This document shows, in pieces, positions 34,650 to 43,723 of a stretch of 64,000 nt of DNA. The translations under genes and the position numbers were made by a program. The stretch spans positions 1-64,000 of the forward strand of contig JBKPDF010000017.1 in NCBI GenBank assembly GCA_046727735.1. Reading direction: 5' to 3'. Numbering within the stretch: the first letter of the stretch is position 1; every line of letters begins with the position of its first letter. The stretch comes from AP-16 sp046727735. GTDB lineage: Bacteria; Pseudomonadota; Alphaproteobacteria; Rhizobiales; Xanthobacteraceae. Below the pieces are notes generated by a model. That model did not search any database. It was not told where the DNA came from and saw only the letters and a list, made by a program, of their open reading frames with translations.

Positions 34650-34841
34650 ATGAGCCGCGAGCGCGCGACCCCACCCCCCCGTCCGGAGCGGACGGATCTT
34701 GACGCCCGTTACGGAGCGATCGGCATCTCGGCGGTCGCCGCGGCGGTCTGCTACAAGGGCGAGGCGCGCAATCCCGCCTATGCTCCCGTCGTGCCCGACC
34801 CCGACCTTCAGGCCAAGCTCGCCGAGCGAGAAATCGCCTAA
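34650..34841 (+). CDS. Small conserved protein of unknown function
   Basis: About 63 residues. The core RYGAIGISAVAAAVCYKGEA then NPAYAPVVPDP is a pattern I know from short Hyphomicrobiales proteins; no function is known. The ATG at 34650 has GGAGG seven bases upstream; an earlier ATG at 34635 is possible. A weakly hydrophobic segment lies at about 22-36. Confidence 0.65.
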   Translation: MSRERATPPPRPERTDLDARYGAIGISAVAAAVCYKGEARNPAYAPVVPDPDLQAKLAEREIA

Positions 34842-34933
34842 AGGCAGCAACTCCGTCCAAGCCCGCGCCGATCGTCAGCTGCGCGCCCGCGGCGGCCGCA
34901 GCACGGACGCGTTGGACGCCGCGCGCCGCCCGA

Positions 34934-35674
34934 TCACACGTGCTGACCGCCGTTGATGTGGATCTCCGCCCCGTTCACGTAGGACGAGGTTTCCGTGCAA
35001 AGCACATAAATGATCTTGGCGACCTCGTCGGGCGTGCCGAGTCGATGCATGGGAATTTGCGCGACGATCTTCTCGGTGCCGGGCGAGAGAATCGAGGTGT
35101 CGATCTCGCCCGGCGCGATGGCGTTGACGCGGATCCCGAGCGCACCGAAATCGGTCGCCATCTCGCGCGTGAGCGCGGCGAGCGCCGCCTTCGACGTGGC
35201 ATAAGCCGCGCCGGCGAAGGGATGGACGCGGGAGCCCGCGATGGACGTCACGTTGACGACCGAGCCCTTCGCCGCCTTGAGCTCCGCGATGAGCCCACGT
35301 GCCAGCATGATGGGCGCGAAAAAGTTCACCCGGAACACATGGTTCCAGACCTCGAGGTCGGTCTCGATCGAGCCCAGACGCAGGCCGCCGTCGGCCTTCG
35401 GTGAAATGGCGGCGTTGTTGACCAGTGCATGAAGATGATTGTCCGCGAGCCGGCGCTTGATCTCCGCGATCGCCCCTGCGGTATTGCCCGGATCGGCGAG
35501 GTCGACCTGGATGTGGTCCTCCGGACCGGCTTCCCAAGGGCATTCCTCCGGGAACGCGTGGCGCGAGCAGGTGATCACACGCCAGCCGGCGCTGGAGAAT
35601 CGCTTCACCGTCGCGTGACCGATCCCGCGGCTGGCGCCGGTCAGCAGCAAGGTTCGGCGGGGCGTATTCGGCAT
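34934..35674 (-). CDS. SDR-family oxidoreductase
   Basis: NAD(P)-dependent classical short-chain dehydrogenase, 246 residues. The cofactor motif TGASRGIGHA is near residue 12, the NNAAIS strand near 87, the catalytic Ser in VTSIAGSRV near 142 and the YATSK pair near 156. The C-terminal EIHINGGQHV is family-typical. Substrate unknown. AGAGGACG precedes the ATG. Confidence 0.88.
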   Translation of the reverse strand: MPNTPRRTLLLTGASRGIGHATVKRFSSAGWRVITCSRHAFPEECPWEAGPEDHIQVDLADPGNTAGAIAEIKRRLADNHLHALVNNAAISPKADGGLRLGSIETDLEVWNHVFRVNFFAPIMLARGLIAELKAAKGSVVNVTSIAGSRVHPFAGAAYATSKAALAALTREMATDFGALGIRVNAIAPGEIDTSILSPGTEKIVAQIPMHRLGTPDEVAKIIYVLCTETSSYVNGAEIHINGGQHV

Positions 35675-35720
35675 CGTCCTCTCATATGGCGCACAGCCGC
35701 GCCGACCGATAGGGCGGGCC

Positions 35721-36353
35721 TCACGGGTAGAGCAGCGTCTTGCGCCAGCGGCCGCCCGGATCGCTGCGGAACTCCAGCCGATCGTGCAGCCGGAAGGGCC
35801 GGGCGCACCAGAACTCGATCACCAGCGGCACGATGCGATAGCCCGTCCAGTGGGCCGGCCGCGGAATGGTGCCGATGTTGAACTTGGCGGTGTAGAGGGC
35901 CACCGCCTTTTCGAATGCGTGCCGGCTCTCCAGCGGGAAGGATTGCTTGCTTGCCCAGGCGCCGATTTGGGCCAGCCGTGGCCGGGTTGCGAAATATTCG
36001 TCGGCCTCGGCGTCGCCGACCCGTTCGGCCGCGCCTCGCAGGCGCACCTGGCGCCCGAGCGACTTCCAGTAAAACACGAGAGCAGCCTTGGAATTGGCGT
36101 CGAGTTCCCGCCCTTTTTGACTTTCAGTATTCGTATAGAAAACCAGGCCGCGCTCATCGAAGCCCTTGAGCAGCACCATGCGGACGTTGGGAAGCCCTTC
36201 GGAGTCGACGGTGGCGACCGCCATGGCGTTGGGGTCCACGGGTTCCGACCGGGTTGCCTCTTCGAGCCAAGTGGCCAGAAGCGCAAAAGGATCCTCCGCA
36301 CCCATGAAATCACCGGGCGTTAACCAACCCGGGCGTTCTATCGTCTGTGACAT
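35721..36353 (-). CDS. pdxH: Pyridoxamine 5'-phosphate oxidase
   Basis: FMN-dependent oxidase that turns pyridoxine or pyridoxamine phosphate into pyridoxal 5'-phosphate, 210 residues, full length. Motifs: ATVDSEGLPNVRMVLLKGFD near 48, FYTNTESQKGRELDAN near 75, LVFYWKSLGRQVRLRG near 95, and the C-terminal RLHDRLEF and GRWRKTLLYP. The ATG at 36353 is 28 bases from the divergent lipoprotein start. Supplies cofactor for enzymes such as the aminotransferase nearby. Confidence 0.95.
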   Translation of the reverse strand: MSQTIERPGWLTPGDFMGAEDPFALLATWLEEATRSEPVDPNAMAVATVDSEGLPNVRMVLLKGFDERGLVFYTNTESQKGRELDANSKAALVFYWKSLGRQVRLRGAAERVGDAEADEYFATRPRLAQIGAWASKQSFPLESRHAFEKAVALYTAKFNIGTIPRPAHWTGYRIVPLVIEFWCARPFRLHDRLEFRSDPGGRWRKTLLYP

Positions 36354-36380
36354 CTCGCGGGGTATCCTCGGGGCCGGGCC

Positions 36381-36893
36381 GTGACGGGACGCGCGTTCGT
36401 CGAGCCTCCTTATAGTCGAAGGCCGCCCCGATGGCATCGATCCGTGCCGGGAGTCGGCGTTCTCGCGGTTCTGCTGCTGGGTTTGGCGGGGGGCGGCTGC
36501 AGCTACAAGCTCGGCTCTTTGTTCACGGACAAAGAATCCGACAAGCCGGCCGATACCGGAGCCATGCCCTCCGGCCGACTGGATCCTGCTGCGGAGGCGC
36601 AGGCGTCCGGCATGCCTCCGGAGGCAGACTTGGCGTTCGCGCGGGCAGCGGCATCCGAGGCCCTGACCCGAGGCGGCAGGGACGTGAGCATGCCCTGGGA
36701 AAATCCCCGAACGGGAGCGCGCGGCACTGTCACGCCGCTGCCCTCGGCGTCTACCCAGGACGGAATGCCCTGTCGCGACTTTCTGGTGAGCTATGTCAAC
36801 GAAGGCAGCGAACTGTGGCTGCAGGGCGAAGCCTGCCGGCTGCACGAGGGTCGCTGGGAGGTGCGCAACTTCAGGCCTTGGAAACGATCTTGA
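36381..36893 (+). CDS. Lipoprotein, RT0821/Lpp0805-type surface antigen
   Basis: 170 residues. A hydrophobic segment ending in a lipobox-like GGGC (Cys near 40) is followed by an Ala/Pro-rich linker and a C-terminal domain with MPWENPRTGARGTVTPLPS, CRDFLVSYVNEG and GRWEVRNFRPW, characteristic of the 17-kDa-type RT0821/Lpp0805 surface proteins of Alphaproteobacteria. Likely an outer-membrane lipoprotein; function unknown. Confidence 0.8.
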   Translation: MTGRAFVEPPYSRRPPRWHRSVPGVGVLAVLLLGLAGGGCSYKLGSLFTDKESDKPADTGAMPSGRLDPAAEAQASGMPPEADLAFARAAASEALTRGGRDVSMPWENPRTGARGTVTPLPSASTQDGMPCRDFLVSYVNEGSELWLQGEACRLHEGRWEVRNFRPWKRS

Positions 36894-37026
36894 GGCAAGT
36901 TCGCCCTCCCTGGCCGTATCGCGTAGAAGGCTCGGGCGCATCACGTTGCAGCGCCCGCGAATCGCCCCCACATTGAAGCCTAACGGGGGCTGATGCCTCG
37001 CTTTTTCGGTCCATCGGAGTGATTGG

Positions 37027-38007
37027 ATGCGCGACCCCTATGAAATCCTGGGGGTGCAAAAGTCCGCGAGCGCGGAGGACATCAAGCGCGCCTACCGGCG
37101 GCTCGCGAAAAAGCTGCATCCCGATGCCAACAAAAAGGATGCTAAGGCGGCGTCAAAATTTGCCGAGCTCAATTCGGCCTACGAGCTGCTCGGCGATGAG
37201 AAGAAGCGCAAGGCATTCGATCGCGGCGAGATCGACGCCGAGGGCAAGCCGCGCTTCCACGGCTTCGAGACCGCGGGGGCGGGCCGCGGTCCGGGTGGAT
37301 TTGGCCGTGACGGCCGTTTCGAGACGTTCAGCTGGGGACCCGAGGAGTTCCGCCGCTCGACGGGGCGCGGCGGCGGGTTCGGCCGGTTCGAGGATATCTT
37401 GAGCGACATGTTCGGCAGCACCGCGGCCGGCGGGCGAGCGCGGGCGGGCGGCAGCGACGCCGATGAGTTCGATGCCATGCAGCGCGGGCAGGACGTCGCC
37501 GCTGCCATGACGATCACGCTCGAAGAGGCGGCCAAAGGCGCCGCTAAACGCATGCGGCTGCCGACCGGTAAGGATGTGGAAGTGAAAATTCCGGCCGGGT
37601 TGACCGACGGCCAGCAGATCAGGCTCAAGGGGCAGGGCATTCCGGGCCATGGCGGCCTCGCCGGAGACGCTCTGATTACCGTCACGATCGCCCCGCACCG
37701 GCTGTTCAAGGTCGAGGGCTCGAATCTACGTCTCGAGTTACCGATTACGCTCTACGAGGCGGTGCTGGGGACGAAGGTTCGCGTGCCGACTCTCGAGGGC
37801 GCAGTGGAACTCGCGGTTCCGCCGGGCACCAGCGCCGGCCGCACGTTCCGCCTCAAGGGCAAAGGCTTAGCCACGCGCGCTGGCTGCGGCGATCTCCTGG
37901 TCACCGCCCGCATCGTGCTCCCGGACGACTCCGATCCGGAGCTCGAGGCGCTGATGCGCCGCTGGCGCGAGTCGAAGCCGTACGATCCGCGCAAAGAATT
38001 GCACTGA
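37027..38007 (+). CDS. J-domain co-chaperone (CbpA/DnaJ class)
   Basis: Hsp70 co-chaperone, 326 residues. The J domain (3-67) has YRRLAKKLHPDANKKD with the HPD motif near 32-34. A Gly/Phe-rich linker (85-140) and two C-terminal beta domains (155-315) follow; there is no zinc-finger, so it is the CbpA/DnaJB class rather than DnaJ itself. DVEVKIPAGLTDGQQIRLKG and GHGGLAGDALITV are the conserved C-terminal segments. GGAGTG before the ATG. Confidence 0.92.
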   Translation: MRDPYEILGVQKSASAEDIKRAYRRLAKKLHPDANKKDAKAASKFAELNSAYELLGDEKKRKAFDRGEIDAEGKPRFHGFETAGAGRGPGGFGRDGRFETFSWGPEEFRRSTGRGGGFGRFEDILSDMFGSTAAGGRARAGGSDADEFDAMQRGQDVAAAMTITLEEAAKGAAKRMRLPTGKDVEVKIPAGLTDGQQIRLKGQGIPGHGGLAGDALITVTIAPHRLFKVEGSNLRLELPITLYEAVLGTKVRVPTLEGAVELAVPPGTSAGRTFRLKGKGLATRAGCGDLLVTARIVLPDDSDPELEALMRRWRESKPYDPRKELH

Positions 38008-38058
38008 GCCGCGAGCTTCGCAGCCGGTCGCTGAGGGCGGGCTGGCCGCGGCGCCCGC

Positions 38059-38865
38059 TCAGCCGCGGGTTTTGGATGCACGCGTCTCGATCTGGTCATA
38101 GGCCGATTGCGCAATCTTGCGCAGTCGCTCGCGGTCGGCCGGCCCGCTCATCACGTACGCCTTGTTGTCGTCGACCCAATAGAACGCGGCGACCTGCCCG
38201 GCATCGCGGTAGCGCAGTGCGGTCTCGGGCGCGTCCCAGCGCGCGCAGTAGAGCGTGAACCGTTCGCCGGACGGCCCCTCGTACATCAGGAACCCGGCTG
38301 CACCGCTCGGTCCCGGCAAGAGACGCCCACCGACCAGCTTCAGGCCGATGTCGCCGAGGTCGGGCGCGCGCAAGTCATAGCCCAGCCGCTTCGACAGCCA
38401 TTGCACGAGATGCGCGGCTTCGGCGCCGGGCACCTCGACCGGGTGGCGCACCTCGACGACGTAGAGCTTGTGCGCGTCGATCGCATCGGCGGCGAGCGTC
38501 TTTGCAACCGGGGATCCGGCCTCGACCATCTCGCGGCCGAACCAGCCCAAAGCGCCGCCGGCCAGAAACGCGAGCACCGCAGCGACCACGGCGCGGCGCG
38601 GCCAGCGGCGTTGCAGCCGTTCGAGACGCGCCGGATCGAGCCTCGCCGGCATCGGCTCGCGCGCAATCTCCGCGAACCGGGTCTTGATCAATTCGGCCTG
38701 TGCGCGCCACGCGTCCACGCGCGCGGCGTCCTCCGGGTGCTGAGCCAGCCAGGCCTCGACCGCGGGACGCCGGTCCGCCGGCAGCTCGCCATCCACGTAA
38801 GCGTGGAGCTCGTCCTCGGTGATGGGTGATTCGCGATCGGTCATCGGTTCGTAATCCTCGTTCAT
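38059..38865 (-). CDS. Membrane anti-sigma factor
   Basis: 268 residues. The N-terminal ITEDELHAYVDGELPADRR (about 15-33) is the sigma-binding helix type, but the zinc-binding HxxxCxxC motif is absent. One transmembrane helix lies at about 98-116, followed by a periplasmic domain of some 150 residues. Overlaps the sigma gene by ATGA at 38862-38865; an alternative ATG at 38844 has GAGG upstream. By position it should inhibit the ECF factor next to it; the signal is unknown. Confidence 0.85.
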   Translation of the reverse strand: MNEDYEPMTDRESPITEDELHAYVDGELPADRRPAVEAWLAQHPEDAARVDAWRAQAELIKTRFAEIAREPMPARLDPARLERLQRRWPRRAVVAAVLAFLAGGALGWFGREMVEAGSPVAKTLAADAIDAHKLYVVEVRHPVEVPGAEAAHLVQWLSKRLGYDLRAPDLGDIGLKLVGGRLLPGPSGAAGFLMYEGPSGERFTLYCARWDAPETALRYRDAGQVAAFYWVDDNKAYVMSGPADRERLRKIAQSAYDQIETRASKTRG

Positions 38866-39353
38866 TTCACGCGGCGCAGCGCCGGGCGCTCGCCGTCGAG
38901 ATAGGATTTGATCTGCGCGCGGGCGCGCGCGAGGCGCGACATCACCGTGCCGATCGGCACGCCCTGCACCTCGGCGACTTCGCGATAGCTCAAGCCCTCC
39001 AGCACCACGAGCAGCAGTGCGGCGCGCTGGTCCTCGACGAGGGCCGCGAGCGCCCGCTCGATGTCGCGCCCGCCCGCCTCCGGCCCCGCCATCTGCGGGG
39101 CGTCGGCGTCGCCGAGCGGCGAAAGTGCCGGGCGCCGCGCCAGCGAGCGCAGCCGATTACGATTGAGATTGGTCAGAATCGTGTAAGCCCAGCTGCGCAC
39201 GTCGCCTCCGTGGAACAAATGCTGCGAGCGCAGCGCCCGCACCAGCGTGTCCTGGACGAGATCGTCCGCGGTCTCCGCGTCTCGGGTGAGAGCGCGCGCG
39301 TAGCGTCGCAACGCCGGGATTGCCGCCTCGAGGTCCTTGGCGAACGCGCTCAA
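38862..39353 (-). CDS. ECF sigma factor paired with a membrane anti-sigma
   Basis: 163 residues. Region 2 (about 10-75): LRRYARALTRDAETADDLVQ and RSWAYTILTNLNRNRLR; region 4 (105-155): LVEDQRAALLLVVLEGLSYR and VPIGTVMSRLARARAQI. Starts with TTG at 39353, with GGAG seven bases upstream. Sequence is EcfG-like but it is paired with a membrane anti-sigma, so it is a separate ECF pathway. The gene overlaps its anti-sigma by ATGA. Confidence 0.9.
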   Translation of the reverse strand: MSAFAKDLEAAIPALRRYARALTRDAETADDLVQDTLVRALRSQHLFHGGDVRSWAYTILTNLNRNRLRSLARRPALSPLGDADAPQMAGPEAGGRDIERALAALVEDQRAALLLVVLEGLSYREVAEVQGVPIGTVMSRLARARAQIKSYLDGERPALRRVK

Positions 39354-39658
39354 TCCCTGCTCCCCGGCCGGTGCGGCGCCACCGCACGATCGTGACGGCT
39401 AGAGTCGATCACGCACAGCAAATCCCGTGACAACGCATGGATAGAACACCCGGAGATTCCCGGTATTCCCGCGCCGCTCGGGTGGACGCGGGCTGGCTTG
39501 AAGGCCTCGGAGTGCTGTGTCATAGCAGGCCATCCATACGACAGGGGAGTTCGGCGCTCCAACGGGAGCCCTGGTGCCACCCCCGTCCAGGCTGCCGCGA
39601 AGCCTCGATCGAGCCGCTTTCGGCGCAGTCCCTCCGCAACGGGTGATCGAGGCGCATC
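39354..39658. other. Intergenic region between ECF sigma and fabI
   Basis: About 305 bases holding the divergent promoters of the sigma/anti-sigma pair and fabI. I see no recognisable consensus, gene or repeat. Confidence 0.5.
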
Positions 39659-40477
39659 ATGATCGAACCGGGCGGTCTGTTGCGGGGCAAGCGCGGTTTT
39701 ATCCTCGGCGTGGCCAACAATCGATCCCTCGCCTATGGCATCGCCAAAGCGGCGCGCGCGCACGGCGCGGAGCTCGCTCTCACCTACCAGGGCGAGGCGT
39801 TGAAGAAGCGCGTCGAGCCGCTCGCCGCCGAGCTCGGCGCCGTCGTCGCCGGCCACTGCGACGTCACCGAAGCGGCAACGCTCGACCGGGCGTTTGCGAC
39901 CATCGCGCAGACCTGGGGCGCGCTCGATTTCGTCGTGCACGCGGTCGCGTACTCGGAAAAGAGCGAGCTCGACGGCCGCTATGTCGACACCACCGCCGAC
40001 AATTTCAACAAGACACTGCAGATCAGCTGCTACTCGTTCACGGCCATTGCGCAGCGCGCCGAGAAGCTGATGGCGAACGGGGGCTCCATGCTCACGCTGA
40101 CCTATTACGGCGCCGAGAAATGGATACCGCATTACAACGTGATGGGGGTGGCCAAGGCGGCGCTGGAGGCCTCGGTTCGCTATCTCGCCGCCGACCTCGG
40201 CGCGAAGAACATCCGTGTCAACGCCATCTCGGCCGGTCCGATCAGGACCCTTGCCGCCGCCGGCATCGGCGATTTCCGTTATATCCTGAAATGGAACGAG
40301 CTCAATTCGCCGCTGCAGCGCACGGTGTCGATCGACGAGGTCGGCGAGACCGCGGTGTATCTGCTCTCCGACATGTCGCGCGGGGTCACCGGCGAAATCC
40401 ACCACGTCGACGCCGGCTACCACATCGTCGGCATGAAGAACCCGCAAGCGCCGGACATCAGCGCGGTGCAGGATTAG
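39659..40477 (+). CDS. fabI: Enoyl-[acyl-carrier-protein] reductase (NADH)
   Basis: Reduces enoyl-ACP in the last step of each fatty-acid elongation cycle; target of triclosan in many bacteria. 272 residues. The FabI-type cofactor motif GVANNRSLAYGIA is near residue 17, the catalytic pair lies in YNVMGVAK (Tyr and Lys with six residues between) near 160-167, and ISAGPIRTLAAAGIGDF follows near 195. GAGG before the ATG. Followed after 14 bases by the broken phosphatase gene. Confidence 0.96.
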   Translation: MIEPGGLLRGKRGFILGVANNRSLAYGIAKAARAHGAELALTYQGEALKKRVEPLAAELGAVVAGHCDVTEAATLDRAFATIAQTWGALDFVVHAVAYSEKSELDGRYVDTTADNFNKTLQISCYSFTAIAQRAEKLMANGGSMLTLTYYGAEKWIPHYNVMGVAKAALEASVRYLAADLGAKNIRVNAISAGPIRTLAAAGIGDFRYILKWNELNSPLQRTVSIDEVGETAVYLLSDMSRGVTGEIHHVDAGYHIVGMKNPQAPDISAVQD

Positions 40478-40491
40478 TCCGTTCGCCATCC

Positions 40492-41119
40492 ATGCCGCTG
40501 CTCTATTACGTGCGCCACGGCGAGACCGACTGGAACCTCGGCGGGCGACTGCAGGGTCGACGCGACACTTCGCTCAACGCGCGCGGACAAGCACAGGCGG
40601 TTCGGTGCGGCGAAATCCTGCGCCTTCGCGCATGACCGCGCCGATCCGGGCGCGTTCGATTACATCGCGAGCCCGCTCGAACGCGCTCGAAAGACCATGG
40701 AGGGCATGCGCGCGGGGCTCCGTCTCGCGCCGCTCGCCTACCGGATCGAGGCACGTCTCGCCGAACTCGGCTTCGGCGACTGGGAAGGATTGACGCTCGC
40801 GGAAGTCGCGCAACGAGACGCCGAGCGGCTCGCCGCGCGCGAGCGCGACAAATGGGCGTTCGTGCCCCCGGGCGGCGAGAGCTATCGGCAACTCTGCGTC
40901 CGAGTCTCCGAGTGGTACGAAACACTCGACCGCGACAGCGTCGTCGCCGCCCATGGCGGCACGATGCGCGCGCTCCTCGTGCATCTCGACATCACATCGC
41001 CGGAAGCCGCACCCCGCCTGAGCATCCAGCAAGGCGTGGTCTACCTGCTGGCGCCGGGCAGGATGCAAATGCTTTCGGCCCCCACGGCGCCATTCGTGGA
41101 AGCGCGCAGCGCGGTTTGA
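40492..41119 (+). pseudogene. Histidine phosphatase family gene with a frameshift
   Basis: Reads as one phosphoglycerate-mutase-like enzyme of about 208 residues if one base is removed. Frame one gives MPLLYYVRHGETDWNLGG, with the phospho-His of RHGE at 9, down to GEIL and a stop at 40635. Frame two continues DYIASPLERARKTM, LAELGFGDWEGLTLAEVAQR and VVAAHGGTMRALLVHLD to 41119. The slip lies at about 40621-40632, most simply one extra C in CGCC. Family members hydrolyse phosphate esters; substrate unknown. A sequencing error is possible because both parts are otherwise intact. It lies between fabI and aroC. Confidence 0.85.
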
Positions 41120-41239
41120 CCCGAGCCGCGCCATAACGATGCCGATCCGCGCACGCGATGCCCGGAGTGGAAACCGTGTTATTCGTGGCTATTTGACCCG
41201 CCGGAGGCCGCAAGCTACGAGATCGGCGAGGCGATCGCC

Positions 41240-42358
41240 ATGTCGCACAACACCTTCGGCCATCTGTTCCGCGTCACGACCTTCGGCGAGAGCCACGGCG
41301 TGGCGATCGGCTGCGTGGTCGACGGCTGTCCCCCCGGGATCGAGCTCAGCGCCGCGGAGATTCAAGGCTATCTCGACAAGCGGCGGCCCGGCCAGTCGCG
41401 TTTCACCAGCCAGCGGCGCGAGCCGGATGCGGTGCGGATTCTCTCCGGGATGCTGCCCGACGAGGCGAGCGGGCGCGAGCTGACGACCGGCGCGCCGATC
41501 GCGCTGCTGATCGAGAACGTCGATCAGCGCTCGAAGGATTATGCCGACATCCGCGATCTCTACCGGCCCGGGCACGCCGACATCACCTACGATCTCAAAT
41601 ACGGCTTGCGCGATCACCGCGGCGGCGGGCGCGCGTCGGCGCGCGAAACCGCGACGCGGGTCGCCGCCGGCGCAATCGCGCGGAAAATCGTGCCGCAACT
41701 GAGCGTGCGCGGCGCGCTGGTGCAAATGGGAAGCCACCGGATCGATCGCGCGCGCTGGGACTGGAACGAGGTCGAGCGCAACCCGTTCTTCTGTCCCGAT
41801 GCCGGCCGAGCGGAATTCTTCGCCGATTATCTCGACGGTGTGCGCAAGCAGGGCTCCTCGGTCGGCGCGGTGATCGAGGTCGTGGCCGAAGGCGTCCCGG
41901 CTGGGCTCGGCGCGCCGGTCTACGGCAAGCTCGACGCCGATCTCGCCGCCGCGCTGATGGGCATCAACGCCGTCAAGGGAGTGGAGATCGGCGATGGATT
42001 TTCGGCCGCGGAACTCAGCGGCGAAGAAAACGCCGACGAGATCCGCATGGGCAACGACGGCCAGCCGCGCTTCCTGTCGAACCACGCCGGCGGCATATTG
42101 GGCGGCATTTCGACCGGACAACCGATCGTCGCCAGATTCGCCGTGAAGCCGACCTCCTCGATCCTGACGCCGCGCCGCACGGTCGATCGCTACGGCCGCG
42201 AGACCGAGATCGTTACGAAGGGCCGCCACGACCCGTGCGTCGGAATACGCGCGGTGCCGATCGGCGAAGCGATGGTTGCCTGCGTCATCGCCGATCATTA
42301 TCTGCGCCACCGCGGCCAAGTCGGCGTACCGCCGGCGTGGCCGTTCGCCGCGCCGTGA
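41240..42358 (+). CDS. aroC: Chorismate synthase
   Basis: FMN-dependent last enzyme of the shikimate pathway, converting EPSP to chorismate. 372 residues, full length. Motifs: FGESHGVAIGCVVDGCPPG near 13, KRRPGQSRFTSQRREPD near 48, the GGGRASARETATRVAAGAIA segment near 132 and VKPTSSILTPRRTVDRYG near 310. GAGG precedes the ATG. Confidence 0.98.
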   Translation: MSHNTFGHLFRVTTFGESHGVAIGCVVDGCPPGIELSAAEIQGYLDKRRPGQSRFTSQRREPDAVRILSGMLPDEASGRELTTGAPIALLIENVDQRSKDYADIRDLYRPGHADITYDLKYGLRDHRGGGRASARETATRVAAGAIARKIVPQLSVRGALVQMGSHRIDRARWDWNEVERNPFFCPDAGRAEFFADYLDGVRKQGSSVGAVIEVVAEGVPAGLGAPVYGKLDADLAAALMGINAVKGVEIGDGFSAAELSGEENADEIRMGNDGQPRFLSNHAGGILGGISTGQPIVARFAVKPTSSILTPRRTVDRYGRETEIVTKGRHDPCVGIRAVPIGEAMVACVIADHYLRHRGQVGVPPAWPFAAP

Positions 42359-42435
42359 GGTCGCCCAGCCATAGCGATTGACACCGATGTCAGAATTAGT
42401 CGCGTTTCTTGTCAGGAACGCCGGTCCATTGGGTT

Positions 42436-42576
42436 CCCCTCCCCCCGCGAGCGAAGCGAGTGGCGGGGAGGGGTTAGGGGTGGGGGGCCGCTTTGTTGGC
42501 GGATCTGATGGAGTCCCCCACCCGGCTCGGACCTGTGGTCCTCGCCACCCTCCCCACCGCTCCGCGGGGGGAGGGA
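42436..42576. repeat. Composite palindromic intergenic repeat
   Basis: Three adjacent GC-rich hairpins: CCCCTCCCC with GGGGAGGGG, then GGGTGGGGG with CCCCCACCC, then CCCTCCCC with GGGGGGAGGG. Composite palindromes of this kind are dispersed between genes in Bradyrhizobium-like genomes. It fills the gap between aroC and ribB. Confidence 0.7.
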
Positions 42577-42628
42577 AAAGCAAGCTGCGACCGTGGGATG
42601 CCGTTGCCCCGTCCCAAGGAGAACGGGG

Positions 42629-43717
42629 ATGACCGATGTGCATGAGCGCGTCAGCGCCGTCGTCGAAGCCTTCGCGCGCGGCGAGCTCGTCATCGTCACG
42701 GATGACGATGACCGCGAGAACGAGGGCGATCTGTTCGTAGCGGCCGCGCTGTGCACGCCCGAGAAGATGGCCTTCATCATCCGCCACACGTCGGGCATCG
42801 TCTGCGCGCCGCTCACAGGCGAGATTGCCAAGCGCCTGCATCTCGATCCAATGGTGGCCGCCAACGATGCGCCGCTCGGCACGGCGTTCACGGTCTCGGT
42901 CGATTTCCGGCATGGACTTAACACCGGCATCTCCGCCGAGGAGCGCACCAACACGGTCCGCGCGCTCGCCAACGGCAACGTCGGCGCCGGCGATTTCGTC
43001 CGCCCCGGCCACGTCTTTCCGCTGATCGCCAAGGACGGCGGCGTGCTGATGCGCTCCGGGCACACCGAAGCCTGCATCGATCTCTGCCGGCTCGCCGGCC
43101 TGCCGCCGGTCGGGGTGCTGTCCGAGCTGATGAACGACGACGGGTCGGTGACGCGCGGACCGCAGGTCGCGGCGTTCGCCGAGCGGCACGGCTTGCGCAC
43201 CATCTCGGTCGCCGACCTGATCGCGTACCGCCAAGCGCGCGATAAGCTGATCGAGCGCGTCGCGGAATTCGAGGTCGCCTCCGAGATCGGGCCGCTCAAG
43301 GGCTACGCCTATGTGACGCCGTTCGACGAAGTGCACCATATGGCGTTCGTGTATGGACGGATCGGCGCGGGCCGCAACGTGCTGGCCCGCCTGCACCGCG
43401 CCGACGTGGTCGGCGACGTGATCGGCGGCGCCAAGCCGATCCACGCGGCGCTGCAGCGATTCAAGCGCGAAGGCTCGGGTGTCATCGTCTATCTGCGCGA
43501 CGGCGCCGCCGGCGTGCCGACCACCGAGATTCCGCAGGAGACGGGTAGCGCCGAGGCCGCGCGCAGCCGGCAATGGCGTGAGGTCGGCCTGGGCGCGCAG
43601 ATCCTCAAGGATCTCGGCATCTCCTCGATCCGGCTGCTGTCCTCGACCCAGCGCACCTATGTGGGCGTTGCCGGGTTCGGCATCGAGATCGTCTCGACCG
43701 AGGCGCTGGACACGTGA
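42629..43717 (+). CDS. ribB: 3,4-dihydroxy-2-butanone 4-phosphate synthase with degenerate RibA domain
   Basis: Riboflavin pathway enzyme, 362 residues. The DHBP synthase domain (1-205) has the acidic loop TDDDDRENEGDLF near 25 and the conserved LMRSGHTEACIDL near 140. The C-terminal domain (210-360) has the RibA fold but lacks the zinc cysteines of GTP cyclohydrolase II: the usual CLTGDVFGSLRCDC region reads RADVVGDVIGGAKP. So only the RibB half should be active, as known for some alphaproteobacterial RibB-RibA hybrids (RibBX). The ATG at 42629 has AAGGAG upstream. Confidence 0.93.
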   Translation: MTDVHERVSAVVEAFARGELVIVTDDDDRENEGDLFVAAALCTPEKMAFIIRHTSGIVCAPLTGEIAKRLHLDPMVAANDAPLGTAFTVSVDFRHGLNTGISAEERTNTVRALANGNVGAGDFVRPGHVFPLIAKDGGVLMRSGHTEACIDLCRLAGLPPVGVLSELMNDDGSVTRGPQVAAFAERHGLRTISVADLIAYRQARDKLIERVAEFEVASEIGPLKGYAYVTPFDEVHHMAFVYGRIGAGRNVLARLHRADVVGDVIGGAKPIHAALQRFKREGSGVIVYLRDGAAGVPTTEIPQETGSAEAARSRQWREVGLGAQILKDLGISSIRLLSSTQRTYVGVAGFGIEIVSTEALDT

Positions 43718-43723
43718 ACGGAT

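Noticed and set aside
41189..43573. 794-codon minus-strand open frame spanning aroC and ribB
   Set aside because: It covers two well-conserved plus-strand genes and the repeat between them.
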